Shown: in pieces, positions 13,771-21,152 of the stretch
Numbering within the stretch: position 1 is the first letter of the stretch
How the letters are laid out: the number at the start of each line of letters is the position of its first letter
IMG/VR virus record: IMGVR_UViG_3300028418_000027
Coordinates: 1 to 24,446 of that record
Origin: a virus
DNA length: 24,446 bases
Strand: one strand, 5' to 3'
Notes under the pieces: generated by a model
Told to the model about the DNA's origin: nothing
What the model saw: only the letters and a program-made list of their open reading frames with translations
Databases searched by the model: none
Translations under genes and position numbers: made by a program

Positions 13771-13818
13771 ATGTCTTTTTTTCTGTTAGATTGATGATAT
13801 AAACTATGTGAGAATATT

Positions 13819-14253
13819 ATGTTTCCAATAGAATTAATATCAATGCTCGTATCTACAGTTCTCGGTGGTGTCTTATCAATTATGGCACAGAAATCTAAAG
13901 ATAAGGCAGATGAACAAAAGATGCTTATGCAAAGAGCAAATTTTGATGCAAAACAAAAAGATAAGGCGAGAGCAGTTGATGACCCTTTCACTAAGAATAC
14001 TAGGCGATGGATAGCATTAATTTGTGTGGTTGCTATTTTGGTATTGCCTAAGTTAGCCCCATTCATTGATTCTGATATGCCAATTTATGTTGGTTATACA
14101 GAATCGGTGATGCAAGGTTGGTGGATATTTGCCTCAAGCACAGACATAACTCAATGGAAACCAATGACTGGTCTAGTTATAACTCCATTAGATACACATG
14201 TCGTTTCTAGTATCGTAGGTTTGTATTTTGGTGGTAGTTTGGTAAGGAGATGA
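13819..14253 (+). CDS. Holin-like protein with three membrane segments
   Basis: 144 residues with hydrophobic spans at about 4-22, 63-83 and 126-141, joined by a charged helical linker (QKSKDKADEQKMLMQRANFDAKQKDKAR). It ends in a short basic tail (LVRR). Size, three spans and basic tail fit class I-type holins and resemble 3-TM holins of alphaproteobacterial phages, which perforate the inner membrane at lysis. No endolysin gene is next to it. It is the first gene after the terminator and overlaps the next gene by 4 nt. A structural or superinfection-exclusion membrane protein is the alternative. Confidence 0.55.
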   Translation: MFPIELISMLVSTVLGGVLSIMAQKSKDKADEQKMLMQRANFDAKQKDKARAVDDPFTKNTRRWIALICVVAILVLPKLAPFIDSDMPIYVGYTESVMQGWWIFASSTDITQWKPMTGLVITPLDTHVVSSIVGLYFGGSLVRR

Positions 14254-14858
14254 GAACAATGTTCGCTTTTTACAAAGAGGTTATTCTCATTATGTTATTT
14301 ATAATATTGGCTTATGGCATATCTGATGCTTTAGCTGATGTCACATCGAGTGGCTCAACAACCAATACTCAATCTAATAATGCTGGTTCAAATACTGCCA
14401 TAACTGGTGGCTATGAAAGTTCGACCACCTATCAATCAGGGTCTAGTTCTAACAGTACAACGAATAATGAAACTAATAATTCTACGAATCAAAAAACAGC
14501 AGTCAATAGTGCATCAGCACCAAGCATGAGTGTTTATGGTCAGGATAGTTGTGTCGTTCCTCTAACTGCTGGAGTTACACTGATTGGATTCTCAGGAAGT
14601 TTTGGCTCTTACCATTTGGACTTAGATTGTCAAAGAAGAAAATCAGTCAATATGCTTTTTCGTTTGGGCATGAAAGTGGCATCAATTAGTCTTGCCTGTC
14701 AAGATGAAAATATTTGGAAAGCCATGATGAATGCTGGAACACCTTGTCCTGTTGATGGATTAATTGGCGATAAAGCAAAAGCAAGGTGGATTGAAAAAAG
14801 AAAAACTGAACTAAAAAATACTGGCGATAATAAAACCAGTATGACTTGGAATGATTAG
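14250..14858 (+). CDS. Secreted protein with Ser/Thr/Asn-rich linker and four cysteines
   Basis: 202 residues. A signal or anchor segment (VILIMLFIILAYGISDALA, about 11-29) precedes a possible cleavage after ALA. Residues 31-90 are low-complexity Ser, Thr, Asn and Gly. A folded C-terminal domain follows with C101, C127, C150 and C166, suited to disulfides in the periplasm, then a basic helix. No catalytic motif is recognised. It is coupled to the holin-like gene, so it probably acts at the cell envelope in lysis or in the host surface. A peptidoglycan-active role is possible only by position. Confidence 0.6.
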   Translation: MRTMFAFYKEVILIMLFIILAYGISDALADVTSSGSTTNTQSNNAGSNTAITGGYESSTTYQSGSSSNSTTNNETNNSTNQKTAVNSASAPSMSVYGQDSCVVPLTAGVTLIGFSGSFGSYHLDLDCQRRKSVNMLFRLGMKVASISLACQDENIWKAMMNAGTPCPVDGLIGDKAKARWIEKRKTELKNTGDNKTSMTWND

Positions 14859-14973
14859 AATATTGCTATTATCATTGATATTATCTAGCTGTGCGAGTCA
14901 TTCTGTGACTTTAGGCGAGATGAAAGTGTATGGGAGTAACGAGAATTGGGTTTACGAACCAACAAAAGAATGA
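14851..14973 (+). CDS. 40-residue lipoprotein, candidate outer-membrane spanin
   Basis: MIRILLLSLILSSCASHSV is a complete lipoprotein signal: positive n-region, hydrophobic core and lipobox LSSC with cysteine 14. The mature part is only 27 residues (CASHSV...NWVYEPTKE). Serine follows alanine rather than aspartate at +2, so outer-membrane sorting is expected. It overlaps the previous stop by 8 nt and the next start by 4 nt (ATGA), so it is well embedded in the operon. Tiny lipoproteins in phage lysis blocks are usually Rz1-like outer-membrane spanins. Known Rz1 proteins are often proline-rich, which this one is not. Confidence 0.6.
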   Translation: MIRILLLSLILSSCASHSVTLGEMKVYGSNENWVYEPTKE

Positions 14974-16604
14974 GATACTTATTTATATTCATTTGTTTTC
15001 CTATAACCCTGTTTGCCGAGCAGACAGGGAACTTGGTTATTAATGGAGATTTTGAAAATAACAATTCTAATAATTGGACTACATCAGGCGAAGTCCAAGT
15101 TCTAAATGATTGTTGTGGCTCAAACTATGATTTGGAGTTTGGTCTGCAAGGAAGTATCGAGCAAGACTTTAATTTAACAAGCAACAATATAAATCAGTCT
15201 ATGCTAGATAATGGCATTACTTTAAACAGTTCTGTCTTAATGCAGAATGGTGAATGTGGTGTATCAGGTTGTTGGGGTGGTCAAGGTGGTGCTGATTCTT
15301 TTACAATCAGATTACAAATAAAAGACTCTGATAATAATATATTATCTACGACAACACAGGAGAGATATAATGTCACAGGAATTAATGGCAAAATTTTTGA
15401 AAATAGTGTCACACATAATGGTTCTAGCTCGAACATTGGAAATATTCATATTAGTGGTTCCGATACTAATGGTGTTGCTGGTGGTCTTGGTGGTGCTAAT
15501 GTTGATGATATAGTAGTCAGAATGACTTACGACCCTGTTGTCTTATCGACTACACAAACTACTCACATCGCTACAACCTTTCAAGAGATAGAAGAAGTAT
15601 TATTTAGCAGTGTTGAAACAGTAGAGTTTATCCCTATAAAAGAATTTACTTTTGAAGTTTATGAAGAGCCTGAAATAATTTTAGAAGTATTTGAAGAAAT
15701 ATTTATTGAAGAAATTAAAAAGGAAGAAATAAATACAGGGATAATAAGTTTATTTTTTGAGCCTGTAGAAACAACAACTGAGATACCATCAATAGAAAGT
15801 TTTGAAGAAATATCAATGGAGAGTATAATAGAAGTATATGAAGAACCAAAGACCCTCGAATCGTTCACAACAGAAGTCGAAATCGTTGAAGAAGAACCTA
15901 AAGGAACAGAAGTCGTTGCTCTCGCAGAAGAAATTACAGAAACCCCAAACTCTGAAAGAGTCACTGAACGACAACCTGTTCGAGAAGAAGTTAGCACAGC
16001 AAATAGTGAATCAACAGAAGAAGAAGTTGTTGCCGAAGAAACCAACGAGTCAAATGAGCCATCAGAAAATAATGCTAGAGAATCAGTTGAAGAAACAGAT
16101 GTTCAAGAAACAGAAACAGCTCAATCCGAATCTAGTAACGAAACAAGAACAGGAAGTGAAGAATCTAACTCAAGCGATAACGAAAGCGAACAAGAAGTAT
16201 CAGAAAGCAATGTGGATAGTGAAACTGATACTAACAGCACAGAAGTTTCTGAACAAACTATCGAATCTATTTCAGTGGAAAAAATTGCAACAAAAGTTGC
16301 CGAAGTGGTTAAAGAAATTGATAAGCAATTAGTTGTGACTAATATTATTGTTGCTAAAGCTATGCAATCAAAGATAAATATTGACAGTTACAGTTCTATC
16401 AATAATAATTTATTTAATAATCAAACTATTATGAATGGTGGAAGTTATGATGAGTTCAGAGAATATGTTGATAACAGAAATATATATCAACAAAGCCAAG
16501 TCATTTATAATGATGAATTTAGCCAGTATCAAGAAAAGATTGATGAGGCTAAAGCAAACACCATAAGAGCAGTTGAACATTTGAGGAAGATTCGTGGATA
16601 TTAA
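14970..16604 (+). CDS. Large secreted protein: lectin-like N-domain, acidic repeat region, helical C-terminus
   Basis: About 544 residues from the ATG at 14970. A TTG at 14946 is possible but would add eight polar residues before a clear signal peptide (MRYLFIFICFPITLFA). The mature start GNLVINGDFENN..NWTTSGEVQVL is the NGDFE...W beta-sandwich pattern of carbohydrate-binding or surface-adhesion domains and runs to about residue 185. From about 195 to 430 the protein is very rich in Glu, Ser, Thr and Val, with irregular repeats. The last 100 residues are helical with SSINNNLFNNQ and IRAVEHLRKIRGY. It may be a surface or periplasmic protein made by the infected cell, and a virion role is possible. 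Function is unknown. Confidence 0.65.
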   Translation: MRYLFIFICFPITLFAEQTGNLVINGDFENNNSNNWTTSGEVQVLNDCCGSNYDLEFGLQGSIEQDFNLTSNNINQSMLDNGITLNSSVLMQNGECGVSGCWGGQGGADSFTIRLQIKDSDNNILSTTTQERYNVTGINGKIFENSVTHNGSSSNIGNIHISGSDTNGVAGGLGGANVDDIVVRMTYDPVVLSTTQTTHIATTFQEIEEVLFSSVETVEFIPIKEFTFEVYEEPEIILEVFEEIFIEEIKKEEINTGIISLFFEPVETTTEIPSIESFEEISMESIIEVYEEPKTLESFTTEVEIVEEEPKGTEVVALAEEITETPNSERVTERQPVREEVSTANSESTEEEVVAEETNESNEPSENNARESVEETDVQETETAQSESSNETRTGSEESNSSDNESEQEVSESNVDSETDTNSTEVSEQTIESISVEKIATKVAEVVKEIDKQLVVTNIIVAKAMQSKINIDSYSSINNNLFNNQTIMNGGSYDEFREYVDNRNIYQQSQVIYNDEFSQYQEKIDEAKANTIRAVEHLRKIRGY

Positions 16605-16821
16605 AACAATAGCAACAGGGATAGGATTAGTAATTACATTTGCTGGTTTGTTCGTATTTCAAGGGCAACTAATACAAAGGATTGATGTACTTGAATCTAA
16701 ATCAGCACCTGATATTAAACCATTAGAACAACAAATCGCTATCAATGAGGCAGAAATTAAAGTCCTCAATGCGATAGTATCGGAGATGAAAGCAAAAAGG
16801 GATAATCCATTATCCCAATAA
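16594..16821 (+). CDS. Short membrane-anchored coiled-coil protein, candidate inner-membrane spanin
   Basis: 75 residues from a GTG with GAGGAAG ribosome-binding site 6 nt upstream. An N-terminal hydrophobic span (TIATGIGLVITFAGLFVF, about 5-22) is followed by a heptad-like coiled coil (QLIQRIDVLES..IKPLEQQIAINEAEIKVLNAIVSEMKAKR). This N-in, C-periplasm layout is that of Rz-type i-spanins, though it is shorter than usual. It overlaps the previous gene by 11 nt and closes the plus-strand block. Its partner could be the lipoprotein at 14851. Alternatives are a generic membrane scaffold or virion accessory protein. Confidence 0.5.
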   Translation: MDIKTIATGIGLVITFAGLFVFQGQLIQRIDVLESKSAPDIKPLEQQIAINEAEIKVLNAIVSEMKAKRDNPLSQ

Positions 16822-16831
16822 CTATTATTTA

Positions 16832-17125
16832 TTAGTTTACTTTTTTGCCTACCCAATCTCCATCAAATGAGCCATCTTTATGAAGTTTATTCCATGAATC
16901 ATACTCCTCTATCAATACTTGATATGTATTCCATGCATATATCTCAATAGGTAGATGATTTGGATTTGCTCCTAAGTATATTTCCTCGTAGTTATTTATG
17001 TACCAAGCTTTTAACTGCTCTACTGCCTCATCTCTGTTATCGTACACACAATTTGATACAGCATTTCTTCCTTTCCTATCTCTATACATAAGTTTGGTTA
17101 TTATATATTTTTTATTTTTTTCCAT
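16832..17125 (-). CDS. Small protein of unknown function, isolated with its own operator
   Basis: 97 residues from the ATG at 17125-17123, which has an ACGAGGATAAATAA leader. The frame is open to 17161, but the upstream extension lacks a ribosome-binding site. The sequence starts MEKNKKYIITKLMYRDRKG and has tryptophan-rich segments (LKAWYINNYEE, YDSWNKLHKDG) and a C-terminal GDWVGKKV. Soluble; no recognised family. It is convergent with the lysis/envelope block and sits alone before the tail operon end. Its control element has the same palindrome as the genes at 11900 and 12386, so the three are probably regulated together. Confidence 0.7.
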   Translation of the reverse strand: MEKNKKYIITKLMYRDRKGRNAVSNCVYDNRDEAVEQLKAWYINNYEEIYLGANPNHLPIEIYAWNTYQVLIEEYDSWNKLHKDGSFDGDWVGKKVN

Positions 17126-17151
17126 TTTATTTATCCTCGTTTTATTTAGTT

Positions 17152-17189
17152 TACAATACAATCATATCATACTTTATACTAAAAGTATA
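17152..17189 (-). promoter_or_regulatory. Palindromic operator/promoter of the isolated gene at 17125
   Basis: TATACT-AAA-AGTATA at 17175-17189 is a perfect palindrome. On the minus strand its position acts as the -35 region, and TATGAT (17166-17161) follows with a 17-bp spacer as a good -10 box. The region 17152-17166 is a degenerate second palindrome (8 of 12 arm positions match) at the same 23-bp offset seen in pairs 1 and 2. Confidence 0.7.
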
Positions 17190-17299
17190 TAGTTATTTTT
17201 ATTGGGTTAGATTTGAGGTGTTAATTTAGAATTAATATCGTGTGTGAGGCTCTTAATAGACTCATTTTGACTGTTTTATCTTAAATTAGTATGAATATA

Positions 17300-17926
17300 C
17301 TATATAACTTCGCTACAGCTAAAAGAAATGCCATATACAGAGATTTGGTCTGCTGTCCAAGATAATTCGTTAGAGTCCATTCTCATAACAGCTTTTGTAT
17401 TTGCATAAGCTATTGAAGAATCATTTGCTAATGCTGTTTTTAAAGGTGGCTCAATTTCTACTGTAGCTTGACCACTTCCATTAGAAGTGCAATCAGCAGT
17501 TATCATATGAAGTTTTTGAGTAGCACCTGAACCGAACTGTATGTAATCACCAGCTTTAAAAATGACTGTACTCGCAGTAGCATTTTCTACCGATATCGAA
17601 TAAGCACCAACCGAATGAACTCCATTGACATTAATTACTGAATTTAATCCACCACGAATTGTTTTTGAATCAGGGTCGCCCAATAAAAATGTTCCAGCAC
17701 GACCATGAAGTTGCATAAAAAATACTTGCCAAGCATATGCCTCATCTCTTTTCATGGGTGGAAGTTCTACAGTAGTAGTCCACATCGCACCACCATAATC
17801 TGCACTCTGACTAGAATAATTGAAAGGAGATGTGCTTACAGCTACAGTTCTTACTATTCTCCATTCTGAAGTTCTAAAATTACTCGGACTGGTTGGCATG
17901 GTTAAAGGATAACTTGGTGCTGTCAT
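17300..17926 (-). CDS. Distal-tail-like minor tail protein
   Basis: 208 residues. The N-terminal 100 residues (SNFRTSEWRIVRTVAVSTSPF..SQSADYGGAMWTTTVELPPMKRDEAYAWQVFFMQLHGRAGTFLLGDPDSKT) match a marine-phage family encoded directly after the tape measure, where distal tail or minor tail proteins sit. The second half is a beta-rich domain. It would cap the tail tube near the baseplate. The ATG overlaps the tape-measure stop (ATGA). It is the last gene of the visible tail operon; no tail-hub or central-fibre gene follows. Exact identity with Dit proteins is not proven. Confidence 0.7.
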   Translation of the reverse strand: MTAPSYPLTMPTSPSNFRTSEWRIVRTVAVSTSPFNYSSQSADYGGAMWTTTVELPPMKRDEAYAWQVFFMQLHGRAGTFLLGDPDSKTIRGGLNSVINVNGVHSVGAYSISVENATASTVIFKAGDYIQFGSGATQKLHMITADCTSNGSGQATVEIEPPLKTALANDSSIAYANTKAVMRMDSNELSWTADQISVYGISFSCSEVI

Positions 17927-19890
17927 GAGCCGAATGTCCTAGCAAATGCACCACCGCGAGATTTAGCCTCTGCTACTGCACCTACTGTTTCTTTTTTAAT
18001 TTGTGGCATTAGGTTCTGTACTTCTGCTCTAACTGTGGGTACGATTCCTGTTGAAAAATTTAATGATTGATTAATGGTGACACCACCACTACCCATCTTA
18101 TCGTTTGGAATAATTGTACCAGCAGACTTAGGCATAAACATCTCTGCACCTTTTTCTCCTACCATATAAGGAACATTAGGAGATACAAAACCACCACTGG
18201 CTCTACCCATTAATGCTGTTCTTGCACTTTGTGACCAACCAAAACTTTGATTTTGAGCTCCCATACTAACTGATGAACCAGCTCCAGCAGTAGATGGTGT
18301 ACCAAGTCCAGCAGTAAATAATGTCACTGCACTACCTAAAATTGTATCTAAAAAACTACCACCACCTCCACCACCACCCATTTGAACTAACTGCGCCATC
18401 TCTGATTTCATAGCTTGTAATTTTTTTGTTAAACCTATAATCAATGGTTCTATAATCAATACATGAGTAATTGTTGAAACTATTTGTGTGATAACACTTC
18501 TAAATATATCTTTCATTGCATCTCTAAAACTACCACCTGAAACGATTGCTGTAGCAAAAGCATCTGATATTGATTTACCAGCATCTTCGAATGATTTTTT
18601 AACTTCTATTAATATATCTTCTACTTTTTTCATAGTTTCAGCTAGTGCCATAGCTTTCTTTTTATTCTCACTCATTTCTTCAGCACTTTCTCTGACTGCT
18701 ATGCTTTTTAAATTATAAGCACTCGTAACACCTTTAACTAAAGATTCTTGTAATTCAAGTTGTTTAGCATTTTCATCTAATGTGTTGTTGTATTTATCTA
18801 ATGCCATGTCAATGCCTACGAATACTGCTATTGCAGTTGCTAATTTTGCAATCAACATAGCGATACCACCAATACCAGTCGCAATCAAAGCAGTTTTTAG
18901 AGCAATCAATGATTTAGTCACACTCATGACTCCTTGTTTTATTTTAAATAATGCAACTACCATTTTTACACCAAAGGTGGCAATCATTAAAGAAAATACA
19001 GCTTTTAAAGTTGTGCCTAAAAAAGATAATGCAGTTCCGAAACCCTCTACTGCTGATGCTAATACACTTCCGATATCACTTGCGAATGCTTTTATTTTGT
19101 GTTCGTTTTCTTCTAATGCTTTATTAAAGTCATTCATCTTATCTTTTAACTGTGCGAAGAAACCATCGCCTACTGCTCTTTGAAAAATAAAAAACTTATC
19201 ACCAATCATTGATACTGTACCAGTCAATGTCTTTGCTAATTCATCTGTAGCATTACCAAACTTACCACCCTTGCCGAAAACTTTTGAGAATGCCTCGGCA
19301 GTTTCCTCAATACTCACAGTAGCACCCATTTGGAAACCCAGCATTTGTCGAACACCTTTTTCTCTAAACATATCAGCAGATGCGATACCACCAGCGAATG
19401 ACCTTTGTATTTGTTCTGCTGTTGCTTGAAAAGATAATCCTGTGATTGAGGCAACATTACCTGTTATTTCCATGAGTTCAGCTAAATGGTCAGCATCATC
19501 TGATACTACAGCTAACGAACCTGACCCTCTTTGTATTTCTGCTAGACTGAAAGGCACTTTAGATGCGAATGTTGCCATGTTATCAAAGGCTCTAGCTCCC
19601 TCTTCTGCACTACCAAATAATGCTTTTAATCTTACATTCAGATTTTCTATTTGAACTGCAACATCTACAAAACCTTTAACAGCGATAACACCAATAGCAC
19701 CAGCAACTACTGAGCCAACCTTTAAAGCAGTCATTGCGAATTTATCTAAAGATTTATTGGCTCTGTCAAAGCCACCTGACATTTTTTTAGATGCACCTGT
19801 GACAGCAGTATTTGCCTTTGCTAATCCTCTTTGTAAATCGCTGATGTCAGCTTGGACTTTTACAATTAACTTATCTAATTCTGTTGCCAT
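17923..19890 (-). CDS. Tail tape measure protein
   Basis: 655 residues. The N-terminus (DKLIVKVQADISDLQRGLAKANTAV) is the usual tape-measure start. Helical coiled-coil stretches are interrupted by hydrophobic segments around 290-360 (TLKAVFSLMIATFGVKMVVALF, ALIATGIGGIAMLIAKLATAIAVFVG). A glycine run (GGGGGGGG) near 505-512 and the C-terminal GRASGGFVSPNVPYMVGEKGAEMFMP motif are typical of lambda-H-like tape measures. It sets tail length; by the usual 0.15 nm per residue the tail would be roughly 100 nm. It follows the two tail-assembly chaperone frames, as is standard. The ribosome-binding site is weak. Confidence 0.92.
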   Translation of the reverse strand: MATELDKLIVKVQADISDLQRGLAKANTAVTGASKKMSGGFDRANKSLDKFAMTALKVGSVVAGAIGVIAVKGFVDVAVQIENLNVRLKALFGSAEEGARAFDNMATFASKVPFSLAEIQRGSGSLAVVSDDADHLAELMEITGNVASITGLSFQATAEQIQRSFAGGIASADMFREKGVRQMLGFQMGATVSIEETAEAFSKVFGKGGKFGNATDELAKTLTGTVSMIGDKFFIFQRAVGDGFFAQLKDKMNDFNKALEENEHKIKAFASDIGSVLASAVEGFGTALSFLGTTLKAVFSLMIATFGVKMVVALFKIKQGVMSVTKSLIALKTALIATGIGGIAMLIAKLATAIAVFVGIDMALDKYNNTLDENAKQLELQESLVKGVTSAYNLKSIAVRESAEEMSENKKKAMALAETMKKVEDILIEVKKSFEDAGKSISDAFATAIVSGGSFRDAMKDIFRSVITQIVSTITHVLIIEPLIIGLTKKLQAMKSEMAQLVQMGGGGGGGSFLDTILGSAVTLFTAGLGTPSTAGAGSSVSMGAQNQSFGWSQSARTALMGRASGGFVSPNVPYMVGEKGAEMFMPKSAGTIIPNDKMGSGGVTINQSLNFSTGIVPTVRAEVQNLMPQIKKETVGAVAEAKSRGGAFARTFGS

Positions 19891-19955
19891 ATCTTAGTTT
19901 TCGTTCATTTCTATAAAATTTACTGGGTAATTACCTTGACAGATTAACACTAGAG

Positions 19956-20171
19956 TTAGTAATCAGGGTACATTTCTTTCAATTCTTCTAGTTCTGACTT
20001 CTCCATAGGTTTGTCATTATTTCCATTATATTCTTTAAAACCATTGATTGCCATAGTGATTTCTTTAATTGACATATTCCAAAAGCACTTAGGAGATAAG
20101 TGCATCATTCCAACACAGACTTCAAACCATCTTTCTACAGGAAGAACTTCACTTCCTTTTATGACTCGCTT
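19956..20171 (-). CDS. Tail assembly chaperone, downstream frame (reached by -1 frameshift)
   Basis: A 71-codon frame from the A9 run at 20170-20178 to the TAA at 19958-19956. It has no ATG, GTG or TTG before its conserved part; a TGA in this frame lies just upstream of the A-run. It reads VERWFEVCVGMMHLSPKCFWNMSIKEITMAINGF, the R-W...G...LSP..FW.MT..EI pattern of the small tail chaperone (DUF2376/TAC_6) of alphaproteobacterial phages and gene transfer agents. Fused by frameshift to the 20500 gene it gives about 181 residues, like lambda gpG-T. Internal ATGs would remove the conserved ERWFEV part. Confidence 0.75.
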   Translation of the reverse strand, partial: KRVIKGSEVLPVERWFEVCVGMMHLSPKCFWNMSIKEITMAINGFKEYNGNNDKPMEKSELEELKEMYPDY

Positions 20172-20500
20172 TTTTTTTCATCTTCCTTTTCGCCAGTGTC
20201 TAAGGCTAATGTAAGTAAATCTCCAGCAGTTTTAATAGATTCTATAAGTCCTAAATCAGAAACTAATTTTTTTACATCTGAATCTTTTATATCATTTCCA
20301 CCAGCACGAATGCTTAAAGTCATTATAGTTATAATTTCCATAAGACTTAATTCACCAGTAGATAATTTATTAGCTACTTTAAGTATAGAAGTTCCTAAAG
20401 CACTCTCAATCCCCATGATAGTATCAAGCGACATTTTCGCTTTATAACTTACATCATTTGGAAATTTTAGTGTCGTTTCTGCTTTTAATAGGTTTGTCAT
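20159..20500 (-). CDS. Tail assembly chaperone, upstream frame (GTA-gp10-like)
   Basis: 113 residues. LKFPNDVSYKAKMSLDTIMGIESALGTSILKVANKLSTGELSLMEIITIMTLSIRAGGNDI matches the GTA gp10/Phage_TAC_11 family of tail chaperones, which coat the tape measure before tube assembly. It lies between tail-tube and tape-measure genes, as expected. A GAGGATA ribosome-binding site lies inside the end of the previous gene. Its last codons pass through GAA-AAA-AAA-AGC, where a run of nine A residues would allow a -1 shift into the next frame, three codons before the stop. Confidence 0.85.
   Translation of the reverse strand: MTNLLKAETTLKFPNDVSYKAKMSLDTIMGIESALGTSILKVANKLSTGELSLMEIITIMTLSIRAGGNDIKDSDVKKLVSDLGLIESIKTAGDLLTLALDTGEKEDEKKSES
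20170..20178 (-). other. Slippery A9 run for programmed -1 frameshifting
   Basis: Nine consecutive T residues on the plus strand give A9 followed by G in the message. In the zero frame the codons are GAA AAA AAA AGC. A -1 slip on AAA-AAA leads to AAG CGA GTC and on through 71 codons of chaperone sequence. The zero frame ends at a TAA about 10 nt past the run. Confidence 0.75.
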
Positions 20501-20714
20501 TGTTTTTATCCTCGATTGTTATTTTTAAAGTTTCTTCTCTTTCTCCTACATCTTCTATAGATTCAATTTTATAATCTTTTGAATCTATCGTAACATTAGT
20601 AGATTTAAGAAGTTTCAAGTCAAACATCATTTCTATTTCTATCATGTCGTTTGACTTATTAACTTGTGCATTAACTTTCTTACCATTTATAGTAATTTCA
20701 GTTTCTTTCCACAT
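20454..20714 (-). CDS. Small tail-region protein of unknown function
   Basis: 86 residues, beta-rich with alternating charged and hydrophobic residues (EITINGKKVNAQVNKSNDMIEIEMMFDLKLLKSTNVTI). It has a TAGGAG ribosome-binding site. It lies between the tail-tube gene and the chaperone gene and overlaps the latter by 47 nt. No family was recognised. The position suggests a tail-assembly accessory or tail-tube-associated protein. Confidence 0.65.
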   Translation of the reverse strand: MWKETEITINGKKVNAQVNKSNDMIEIEMMFDLKLLKSTNVTIDSKDYKIESIEDVGEREETLKITIEDKNNDKPIKSRNDTKISK

Positions 20715-20724
20715 TACATTACTC

Positions 20725-21138
20725 CTAGACTGTTGCTATAGTTATTGCACCAGCAGATTCAAATGATAAAGAATATTGAGCTGAATCATTGTATTCACCT
20801 GAATATTCCATACTTGTTATCTGAAAAGCACCAGTAAAGGTGTTGTAGTCAGGAACAAGGAATTGAAAATTTGAAAATGTTGAGGCACTAAAAGCAGTCA
20901 ATACTGATTGATGTGTAGCACCATCATCAAATATTCCACTTCCTGAAATACTAAATGATTTGATACCAGCACCAGCTAATAATGTTCTTACTCTTGATGA
21001 GTCTTTGTTTGTTATGTCTATTTGTTCAGAATTAATTGTGATAGATGTACTTCTTAAAGCACCAATGGTAGTAAATGTTTCTGGACTACCAGCATTACCT
21101 ATCTTCATTAAAACTGCACTACCTTTTTGGACTGCCAT
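20725..21138 (-). CDS. Major tail tube protein (TP901-1 family)
   Basis: 137 residues. MAVQKGSAVLMKIGN...FTTIGALRSTSITINSEQIDITNKDSSRVRTLLAGAGIKSFSISGSGIFDD is the classic TP901-1-type major tail protein opening, and the C-terminal strands (GAFQITSMEYSGEYNDSAQYSLSFESAGAI) complete the tube fold. Hexamers stack to form the tail tube around the tape measure. It has a GGAGT ribosome-binding site and sits between the tail-terminator-like and chaperone genes. The presence of this protein with no sheath gene nearby supports a non-contractile tail. Confidence 0.92.
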   Translation of the reverse strand: MAVQKGSAVLMKIGNAGSPETFTTIGALRSTSITINSEQIDITNKDSSRVRTLLAGAGIKSFSISGSGIFDDGATHQSVLTAFSASTFSNFQFLVPDYNTFTGAFQITSMEYSGEYNDSAQYSLSFESAGAITIATV

Positions 21139-21152
21139 TTTATTACTCCTAT

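Noticed and set aside
15659-16332. Long alternative open frames (128 residues minus, 164 residues plus) inside the Glu/Ser-rich region of the secreted protein
   Set aside because: They arise from the repetitive GAA/TCA composition read in other frames; their low-complexity translations and lack of ribosome-binding sites mark them as shadows.
16818-16846. AACTA/TAGTT stem followed by a T6 run, as a terminator between convergent genes
   Set aside because: The stem is five AT-rich pairs only and overlaps the minus-strand stop region, too weak to call.
17190-17299. Possible tRNA, attachment site or terminator in the gap before the distal-tail-like gene
   Set aside because: No cloverleaf, no convincing hairpin with T-run and no repeat of this stretch elsewhere in the window.
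18488-19183. Plus-strand open frames opposite the tape measure gene
   Set aside because: No ribosome-binding sites, atypical composition, and complete overlap with the clearly coding minus-strand tape measure.
20011-20447. Plus-strand open frames opposite the tail chaperones
   Set aside because: The minus strand encodes recognisable chaperone sequence in both relevant frames; the plus-strand frames look like no protein family.
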